A stretch of 64,000 bases of DNA from Terriglobia bacterium (lineage in GTDB: Bacteria > Acidobacteriota > Terriglobia > Acidiferrales > UBA7541). The notes beneath the pieces are model-generated. The model did not search any database. It saw only the letters and a program-made list of their open reading frames with translations, and was not told the DNA's origin. A program made the position numbers and the translations under genes. The stretch lies in contig JAIQFB010000022.1 of NCBI GenBank assembly GCA_020073485.1, forward strand, positions 1-64,000. The letters run 5' to 3'. Below, in pieces: positions 58,342-64,000 of this stretch (its first letter is position 1; every line of letters starts with the position of its first letter).

Positions 58342-59088
58342 ATGCCCGCAGAGACGCCCACTAAATCGACAGCCACGCTCCCCGCCAAGCCCGCGGATCC
58401 TACGGCCGTGGACAAGGCGTTTGACCGATTCCATCCGGAAATGCCGAAAATTCCCGGCGTAAGTGGCGCGCGTCTCCCCTCGCCTGCGAGTTCAAGCCCG
58501 GTAGACACGCAGCGCCTCATGCAGATCCTGGGAGCCGCGGCGGCCATCGTGGCCATCGTGATCGCGATCGCCTGGTGGGTGAAAAGCGGGTCGCGCAAAG
58601 CCACCGATTCCCCCGCAGCCGAACTCGCGGCGCCGGAATCGCCTCTGCCGCAGCTTCCGTCCTTCGCGGTACCCGCAGCCCAGGCAGGCCCCAAGAGCGT
58701 GGCGACCGTCGAAGAGCTTCCCAAACCCTGGTCGGCGAAAAAATTTACTTTTGTGAAGCTGGCCACCAATGAAGAAGTCCCGGGGATCGTCGTCCGGCTG
58801 CCCGGAGGCGCCCTGTGGGCCTTCGCGCTGCAAGAGCCGTACGGCAAGTGCGAACTCGAATACGTAGCCGACACGGGCCAACTGGCGGCCAAATACAATT
58901 TCCAAGCCAGCCATCCCATGGTCGTGAATCCGTGCAACAACACCGTGTACGATCCCCTGAAAGTAGGTCCGCTCGGCGACAACACCTGGGCCCGCGGCGA
59001 AGTCGTGCAAGGCAGCGGCCTCAGGCCTCCGCTTTCGATCGATATCGTCGTCCGCGGCCATTCGATTGTCGCTGACCGCATGGAGTAG
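58342..59088 (+). CDS. Single-pass membrane protein of unknown function
   Basis: The 248-residue protein has a proline-rich cytoplasmic N-terminus, one membrane helix near residues 62-80 (LGAAAAIVAIVIAIAWWV), an Ala/Pro-rich stretch, and an external domain of about 120 residues (VPGIVVRLPGGALWAFALQE, NPCNNTVYDPLK). I recognise no family. It begins 18 bases after the RsbW-like gene and is probably cotranscribed. ATG 58342 is used; a TTG three codons earlier is possible. Confidence 0.6.
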   Translation: MPAETPTKSTATLPAKPADPTAVDKAFDRFHPEMPKIPGVSGARLPSPASSSPVDTQRLMQILGAAAAIVAIVIAIAWWVKSGSRKATDSPAAELAAPESPLPQLPSFAVPAAQAGPKSVATVEELPKPWSAKKFTFVKLATNEEVPGIVVRLPGGALWAFALQEPYGKCELEYVADTGQLAAKYNFQASHPMVVNPCNNTVYDPLKVGPLGDNTWARGEVVQGSGLRPPLSIDIVVRGHSIVADRME

Positions 59089-59227
59089 CACGCACCAAGT
59101 TTGTTCACTCTCCCCGGAACCACGAAGTCTGGCATTCCCCGCGTGACGCGCCCCTTATGCGTAACCCCGGCCGCATGATATAAATACGTGTGTGGGCTCT
59201 ACGTGGAGCCCGCCGCAATAAAAGAAC

Positions 59228-59304
59228 GCGGCTGTAGCTCAGATGGATAGAGCGCGTGCCTCCGAAGCACGAGGTCGGGAGTTCGAATCTCCCCAGCCGC
59301 ACCA
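59228..59304 (+). tRNA. tRNA-Arg (CCG anticodon)
   Basis: A 77-base cloverleaf with encoded CCA: acceptor GCGGCTG/CAGCCGC, anticodon stem CGTGC/GCACG with loop CTCCGAA (CCG), T arm with GGTTCGAAT-like GTTCGAATC. An extended -10 element TGATATAAA lies about 44 bases upstream. Confidence 0.96.
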
Positions 59305-59357
59305 TTTTCCCTCGTAAATCGCATCTCTTGGGATCCCGTGCTGTCCTGCTGGGATTC

Positions 59358-59376
59358 GGTTTTACCCTGGTTTTAC
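59358..59376 (+). repeat. Tandem GGTTTTAC repeat 53 nt downstream of tRNA-Arg
   Basis: GGTTTTAC occurs at 59358-59365 and 59369-59376 with spacer CCT (11-bp period). It starts 53 bases after the CCA end, the same distance, direction and layout as the tRNA-Lys repeat at 29645-29663. Confidence 0.6.
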
Positions 59377-59524
59377 TTTTGATCCGGCCTGAAAACTTCG
59401 GTTTCTAGGGTTTACCCTTCCCCCCGGACACTTCGACCATGAAATTTTCTGCCGAACTGTCCGCACGAATTCATTCAACCTACGAAATATTCAACATCAT
59501 TAAGTTTCTAATACGAGGGTAGAA

Positions 59525-59662
59525 ATGAGTGAAGATCAGGTCGTCTTCTCAAGTCTCTTAACGGATTTAAAATCGGGCCTCAGACCGCCAGCCTTTGCGG
59601 CTGCATTTCAGAACACAACCACCGGAACGCTAATGGAAGCGCAGATTTCGATGCAATGGTGA
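59525..59662 (+). CDS. Tiny hypothetical frame (45 aa)
   Basis: An ATG frame with TAGAAATG context reads 45 residues (begins MSEDQVVFSSLL) and stops inside the start of the next frame (ATGGTGA overlap, 7 bases). No family is recognised, and the sense strand lacks a strong ribosome-binding site. It may be a relic. Confidence 0.25.
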   Translation: MSEDQVVFSSLLTDLKSGLRPPAFAAAFQNTTTGTLMEAQISMQW

Positions 59663-59865
59663 CGGCCGCATTCAATCGCGCCGGCAGCATCCTAGATACG
59701 GACGACCCCCTAAATAAGCTCTTTGATCGGACTAGAGTCCTTGCACAAGCTATTGGTTTCTCTGGCTACAAATGGTTCCCGACGCCAGTAGATGCAGCCA
59801 CAGAAGCACAGACTGCGGCAGATTCTCTCAAGTGGTTGCGCGAGTCCGTTAGCATTAAATGTTAG
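59656..59865 (+). CDS. Small hypothetical frame (69 aa)
   Basis: The 69-residue product (DTDDPLNKLFDRTRVLAQAI, WFPTPVDAATEAQTAADSLK) has a protein-like, soluble alpha-helical character but no recognised family. It overlaps the 45-residue frame before it and a hydrophobic frame (59859-60053) after it, each by 7 bases. Confidence 0.3.
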   Translation: MVTAAFNRAGSILDTDDPLNKLFDRTRVLAQAIGFSGYKWFPTPVDAATEAQTAADSLKWLRESVSIKC

Positions 59866-60283
59866 TTTCCGTAACTACAACGTTGATTTTAAGTAATATA
59901 TGCTTATCATTGCTGGCTTTAAAAGATGCACCTACTTTGCATCTGGCGCGACAACTACATAACGTCCACCGCTTCCTTCCATTTTTGTTGATTTACAATA
60001 ACGTGGGCATCTTCTTTTCGCTCGAAAGCGAAGACGTACGCCATTTATGTTGAATATGTAAGAACTGTATTTTTATACCAAGAAATAACAAATTTGAATT
60101 ATGACATAGGTATAATTTCATGATATATATTTGGCCACCTACTAAACTCCGGCGTTCCTCGGGGGGAGCTCCGAATGGGGGGGGTTAACCCACATCCAAA
60201 TGAAGCATTCCGAATCCAGGCGACCCAGCCAAGAGTAATATTAGAGATCCTGGCCCGCGAATAGATTAGGAACGTGGGACCAT

Positions 60284-60946
60284 ATGGCCGAGGATAAATC
60301 TTCTGTTTTCCTGGTGGCAGGAAACCGACTGTTGCGCGAGGCGCTTGCAAAGCTTCTCGTCCGGAAAGGGGATTTCAATGTGTGCGGCGTCTCCTTCTGT
60401 GTTCCCAACACTCCTCACTCCATGGTGTCCTCGGGCGCTGAGGTCCTGATTCTGGATTCGGCTTCTGCACGGCAATCCTATTGCGCATTCGTTTCCAAAA
60501 TTGTCAGCCAGGTTCCAGGCATTAAGGTAGTCCTGATTGATATGGATGACGATCGGGAGATTTTTCTGGAATGCGTGCGCGCCGGGGCCGTGGGTTATCT
60601 TTTGAAGGATGCTTCCGCTTCAGAGGTCGTGTCTGGGGTACAAGCGGTAGTCCGAGGGCAAGCGGTCTGCCCTCCTGGGCTCTGCGCGTATTTATTCCGA
60701 GCTTATTCGCGGAATTGGACCGCTATTCCAAGCGCGCGAATAAGACTTGAGTTCGGATTAACTCGGCGGCAACAACAGATTGTTCCCCTGATCGCTGGAG
60801 GGCTCACGAATAAAGAGATTGCATCTCAGCTAAGTCTTTCCGAACAAACCATAAAGAATCACATCCACGAAATTATGCAGCGCGTTGGGGTCGCGAATCG
60901 CATGCAGGTGATTGACTGGTTGAATCTCTCGGGACAGGTGCGATAA
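60284..60946 (+). CDS. LuxR/NarL-type response regulator
   Basis: The 220-residue protein has a receiver-like domain (about 7-125) and a LuxR helix-turn-helix (about 155-215: LTRRQQQIVPLIAGGLTNKEI, LSEQTIKNHIHEIMQRVGV). The phospho-acceptor Asp58 (VLILDSAS) and the lysine (YLLKDAS) are present. The paired acidic residues near the first strand are replaced (LVAGN), so magnesium binding may be impaired. It stands alone next to the tRNA-Arg accessory stretch. Confidence 0.87.
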   Translation: MAEDKSSVFLVAGNRLLREALAKLLVRKGDFNVCGVSFCVPNTPHSMVSSGAEVLILDSASARQSYCAFVSKIVSQVPGIKVVLIDMDDDREIFLECVRAGAVGYLLKDASASEVVSGVQAVVRGQAVCPPGLCAYLFRAYSRNWTAIPSARIRLEFGLTRRQQQIVPLIAGGLTNKEIASQLSLSEQTIKNHIHEIMQRVGVANRMQVIDWLNLSGQVR

Positions 60947-60997
60947 TCCGGCCCGGTCAGTGTCATCATTTGTATTGACGCAGGCCCATTTGAAAAA

Positions 60998-61029
60998 TGA
61001 GCCCGGACCTGAAGTTGGGTCCGGGCTCA
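60998..61029 (+). terminator. Hairpin after the second LuxR-type regulator
   Basis: TGAGCCCGGACC (60998-61009) pairs with GGTCCGGGCTCA (61018-61029), a 12-bp stem and 8-base loop, 51 bases past the stop. No strong T-run follows. Confidence 0.5.
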
Positions 61030-61170
61030 AAGCTTCATACAACGAACCTATTGCGCCGGACTCACGAACACCAAGCCGTTGGTCCGGGCTACGGCCTTAT
61101 TTCCCTAAACGCAGACTGATCTTTGGAATGGCGACCGGCCCCGATTACTTTCATACTTGTGGCAATGGGT

Positions 61171-61794
61171 TTAACGGTCGTCGTGGTCCAATTCCTTGCC
61201 CGACGAAGCTTTTGTCCATGTGCGCGTGTGTACGACGAAACCGGTGGAGTCCGGGAATCCACTTAGGAATTGGCTCACCGTAACCATCTTGTTTCCGTCA
61301 TCGCCTTGCAGGTAACCCACTTGCAGTCTGGTTGAGTTGCCTTCGACAGATGCGGGGCAGATGGTATTGTCCGTGCCAATCGTGGTCGGTGTGCCGGCAT
61401 CACTGCAAGTTGTGATCGCAACACGGCCATTGGGATCAACGGTGTACTGTCCGTGATAGAAGGATGGACCCGTATTGCTGCCGGGCCCCGGGAACCCGTA
61501 GAAGCCATCAATCTCGCCAAAGACGTTCCCCTTGCCGTCGGCCTGCAAGACTTCCGCCGAGCCTACTTCGATCGGACCGCCGACCAGGGAACCGTTTGGT
61601 GCGGCAAAGGGATGGACCGAAGATGTGTCATAGAATGTTTCGGCGCTGACGTAGCGACCGCGCACGTCATCAAGATCAAAACCATGTTTGCCGGCAGAGA
61701 CCGGCCTCGGCCGATTCCAGAGGAGTCCCACGAACGCAAGCAATACGAGCAGGGGAATCCACAAAAAGTGACGACTGGGTTTCACTATCTTCAT
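61171..61794 (-). CDS. Exported protein of unknown function
   Basis: The 207-residue protein has an N-terminal hydrophobic signal (FLWIPLLVLLAFVGLLW). A beta-rich mature part follows, with YVSAETFYDTSSVHPFAAPN and a DGKGNVFGEIDGFYG segment, a pattern seen in many exported proteins of Acidobacteriota. Function is unknown. ATG 61794 has AGAGGTG close upstream. Confidence 0.65.
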   Translation of the reverse strand: MKIVKPSRHFLWIPLLVLLAFVGLLWNRPRPVSAGKHGFDLDDVRGRYVSAETFYDTSSVHPFAAPNGSLVGGPIEVGSAEVLQADGKGNVFGEIDGFYGFPGPGSNTGPSFYHGQYTVDPNGRVAITTCSDAGTPTTIGTDNTICPASVEGNSTRLQVGYLQGDDGNKMVTVSQFLSGFPDSTGFVVHTRTWTKASSGKELDHDDR

Positions 61795-62108
61795 ATTTCA
61801 CCTCTTCTTTTGATTTGAACTCTCAGTTTCGGATTCGCCGGAGAGTTACAGGGGTGTGATGCACGCGAGAGTCTTCCCTGCCCATATGCATGTCAAGTAA
61901 CAATTTTTGCGTAGTACTGCTAGTACTGATCTTCCGCGCGGACGACGACAGCGCTTGAATTCTCACGCCGATTCGGAGGGAGGGACAAAACCAACATGAC
62001 TCATACCGGCATTCTCAAGGAAGGAAGTGCGACTGACGGGCTACCCTTCAACAAAAGACGAATGATGGGGATGGGAATCTCCCATCCCCATTCGCAATCC
62101 TTGACGAG
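61795..62108. other. 314-bp intergenic region
   Basis: It holds the upstream region of the exported-protein gene and, near its right end, the terminator hairpin of the dehydrogenase gene. No gene is seen. Confidence 0.45.
62066..62090 (-). terminator. Terminator of the molybdopterin dehydrogenase gene
   Basis: TGGGGATGGGA (62066-62076) and TCCCATCCCCA (62080-62090) form a perfect 11-bp stem with a 3-base loop, 18 bases past the stop at 62109. A T-rich stretch (TTCGTCTTTTG) follows on the minus strand. Confidence 0.65.
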
Positions 62109-64000
62109 TTAATCCAGCTTCGCCTTGCTTAGCGGCAACTCTCGCACGCGCTTGCCTGTGGCGGCGAAGATGGCGTTGCACAGAGCGGGAATGAAGGGCG
62201 GAACGCCCGGCTCGCCGATTCCGGCGGGCGGCGCGTCGCTTTCGACAAGGTGGACATTGGTGCGCACGGGCGCCTCCCTCATGCGCGCAACGGGATAGTT
62301 GTTGAAGTTGGATTGGTCGATGGCGCCGTTTGTCGCAGTGATGGAACCGGAGAGCGCGATGCTGGTTCCGAAGACGGCCGCGCCTTCAAATTGCGAACGC
62401 GCGGTTTCGGGATTTGTGATCAGACCGGCATCCACCACGGTTTCGACGCGCGGGATATGAACTGTGCCGTCATCGGAGACCTGAACCTCGACGACATTGG
62501 CGACGTAGGTCAGGAAACTGCGGTGGACGGCGATGCCCATTCCCGCGCCTTTGGCGAATTTGCGTTTCCCCCAGCCTGATTTTTCCGCCGCAATTTCCAG
62601 GACCTTGCGCAAGCGCCCGGTATCGTTCGGGTATTGCTCGTAGTTTCCGCCGTAGTTGGGATTGGCGACGCCGGCCATGTCCACGATGCGGGACGGGCCG
62701 ATGAGTTCGAGCATGTAATCCACTGGATCGCGTTTCGCGGCATGCGCGAGTTCATCGGCGAACGTCTGCACGGCGAATGCGTGATAGATGTTCGACACCG
62801 AGCGCAGCCAGCCGATGCGGACGTGCGCGTTTGCCGCGCCGTTTTCCACGCGCAGATTGGGAATATCGAACGGAACGTCGGTCATTCCCATGCCCAACTC
62901 GAAATCGGCCGCATGGTCTTCGTTCGGGTTGTTCATCGAGAGGATCGGCGGAAACACCGTGCGCTGTAGCCAGGCCGTGGGTTTGCCGGCGGAATCGACC
63001 GCGGCCTTCATGTAAACGGCCGCGACGCTGTGGTAGAAGTCGAAGCGGATATCATCCTCGCGCGTCCAAACCACCTTCACGGGGCGACCAACTTTCTTGG
63101 ACAGGACGGCGGCTTCGGCGACGTAATCGGGCTTGGATTTGCGGCCGAACCCACCGCCGAGCAGCGTGACGTGACAGATCACGTCGTCCTTCGTGATCCC
63201 GCAAGCCTTGGCAACTGTTTCCTGCACGGCTTGGGGATTCTGCGTGGGCGCCCAGGCGGTGACTTTGCCGTTACGAAATTCCGCGACGGCGACAAGTGGC
63301 TCCATGGCGGCGTGCGCCAAGTGCGGCACGTAATAATCGGCCTCGATAATCTTTCCGCCGCTGGCAAATCCGCTGTCCACGTCTCCGTGATTGCGCGCGA
63401 CCTTTCCCGGCGTCCGGGACTTCTCCTGCAATTCCTTGCGGTACGGGTCGGAGTTGTAGCCGGCGTTCGGGCCGTTCTCCCACTCGACGCGCAGCTTCTT
63501 GCGTCCCTGGAAGGCCGCCCAGGTGTTATTGGCGATGACCGCTACGCCACCGAGCGGCTGAAATCCCCACGGGCCCTGGAATGGCTCGACCGAAACCGTC
63601 TGGCTCACGCCGGCGACCTTCAAGGCGTCCCTGTCGTCGAAGGATTTCACTTTTGCTCCGAGGACCGGCGGACGCTCGATCGAGGCGTACACCATGCCGT
63701 CCATGCGCGCGTCCATTCCATACACGGCTTTGCCGGTGACGACTTGCGGGAGATCGTAACTCGGCGAACCCTTGCCGATGTAACGCCACGCGCTCTTGGG
63801 TTTGAATTTCAGGTCCTCGGCTTTCGGCACGGGCAGTTTCGCCGCAGCCGCGGCGAGTTCGCCGTAGCCCACGCGCCGGCCCGTGGGCGTGTGAACGATG
63901 GTGTGCAGGTCGGCCTTGCATTCGTCGGGAGAAACTTTCCATTGATTCGCCGCCGCCCGCGTCAGCATCAATCGGGCGGTGGCGCCGGCCTTGCGCATCG
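62109..64000 (-). CDS. Xanthine dehydrogenase-family molybdopterin-binding subunit (IorB-like), 5' end outside window
   Basis: At least 629 residues are visible; the N-terminus lies beyond the window. The sequence matches the large subunit of isoquinoline 1-oxidoreductase-type enzymes: [38 protein letters not shown] and the catalytic glutamate near the end in [15 protein letters not shown]. Such enzymes hydroxylate N-heterocycles or oxidise aldehydes in the periplasm, with a small 2Fe-2S subunit. The small subunit would be upstream, outside the window. The substrate cannot be inferred. Confidence 0.9.
   Translation of the reverse strand, partial: MRKAGATARLMLTRAAANQWKVSPDECKADLHTIVHTPTGRRVGYGELAAAAAKLPVPKAEDLKFKPKSAWRYIGKGSPSYDLPQVVTGKAVYGMDARMDGMVYASIERPPVLGAKVKSFDDRDALKVAGVSQTVSVEPFQGPWGFQPLGGVAVIANNTWAAFQGRKKLRVEWENGPNAGYNSDPYRKELQEKSRTPGKVARNHGDVDSGFASGGKIIEADYYVPHLAHAAMEPLVAVAEFRNGKVTAWAPTQNPQAVQETVAKACGITKDDVICHVTLLGGGFGRKSKPDYVAEAAVLSKKVGRPVKVVWTREDDIRFDFYHSVAAVYMKAAVDSAGKPTAWLQRTVFPPILSMNNPNEDHAADFELGMGMTDVPFDIPNLRVENGAANAHVRIGWLRSVSNIYHAFAVQTFADELAHAAKRDPVDYMLELIGPSRIVDMAGVANPNYGGNYEQYPNDTGRLRKVLEIAAEKSGWGKRKFAKGAGMGIAVHRSFLTYVANVVEVQVSDDGTVHIPRVETVVDAGLITNPETARSQFEGAAVFGTSIALSGSITATNGAIDQSNFNNYPVARMREAPVRTNVHLVESDAPPAGIGEPGVPPFIPALCNAIFAATGKRVRELPLSKAKLD

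Larger units (their letters stand above)
59305..60283. other. Gene-poor, AT-rich stretch downstream of tRNA-Arg
   Basis: These 979 bases are much richer in A/T than the rest of the window, especially 59860-60170. They hold the GGTTTTAC repeat, a further GGGTTTACCC at 59408-59417, three tiny overlapping frames (59525-60053) and a G-run near 60160-60185. No recognisable gene is present. It looks like the remains of inserted DNA. Confidence 0.6.

Noticed and set aside
59105-59305. Small minus-strand frame beginning MVRLGRFELPTSC
   Set aside because: It is a well-known artefact produced by reading the complement of a tRNA gene.
60112-60134. TTGAAT and TATAAT near 60100-60120 as a promoter for the second regulator
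   Set aside because: Spacing between the boxes is only 11 bases, too short for a sigma-70 promoter.

Overview
The window is a high-GC bacterial chromosome segment. Gene content and layout suggest Acidobacteriota, probably a Terriglobia-like lineage. The hints are a tig-clpP-clpX-lon run, a secreted carboxypeptidase-regulatory/streptogramin-lyase protein with a haem site, a zinc-ribbon DUF4870 protein, several PilZ proteins and palindromic intergenic repeats. The placement is an inference; no rRNA gene is present to test it.

Layout. 1-1.9 kb: fused acetyl-CoA carboxylase carboxyltransferase (accDA, minus). 2.35-16.0 kb: one long minus-strand exopolysaccharide operon. In transcription order it encodes a NusG-paralogue antiterminator, outer-membrane export protein, Wzc-type tyrosine autokinase, Wzx flippase, GT4, hexapeptide acetyltransferase, Wzy/O-antigen ligase-like polymerase, GT2, an aminotransferase fused to a phosphoglycosyl transferase, and a membrane-bound UDP-sugar 4,6-dehydratase. 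The last two would make and load the first amino-sugar on the lipid carrier. 16.2-24.4 kb: PilZ protein, a LuxR-type regulator with a degenerate receiver, a carboxymuconolactone decarboxylase-like protein, then cheA-cheW-mcp-cheB behind a flagellar-sigma-like promoter. 24.4-32.5 kb: secreted haem/cytochrome proteins, PilZ, small exported proteins, a DUF3800-like gene beside tRNA-Lys, a DHH phosphoesterase and a DUF4870 protein.

32.5-40.4 kb: tRNA-Leu, trigger factor, clpP, clpX, lon and rho, a protein-quality block on the plus strand. 40.5-41.7 kb: degenerate EAL-HDOD regulator. 41.8-49.9 kb: minus-strand housekeeping block read as mrp, a small winged-helix-like gene, gamma-carbonic anhydrase, hisS, aspS, mutL and cmk. 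50.2-56.3 kb: a 996-residue PilZ protein with a Gly/Ser/Pro-rich linker, then secA. 56.4-59.1 kb: outer-membrane barrel, zinc-finger-like protein, RsbW-like kinase and membrane protein. 59.2-60.3 kb: tRNA-Arg followed by a gene-poor AT-rich stretch. 60.3-64 kb: second LuxR-type regulator, secreted protein, and a molybdopterin dehydrogenase large subunit cut by the window end.

Most unusual signals. (1) Two different tRNA genes, Lys and Arg, each carry a tandem 8-bp repeat of GGTTTACC/GGTTTTAC type with an 11-bp period, exactly 53 nt beyond the CCA end, which suggests scars of related tRNA-targeting elements. (2) HisRS carries an in-frame insertion of about 99 codons with distinctly lower GC, just before the histidine-binding loop. 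(3) A sugar aminotransferase is fused to a phosphoglycosyl transferase. (4) A NusG paralogue heads the polysaccharide operon, with a hairpin in the following leader.
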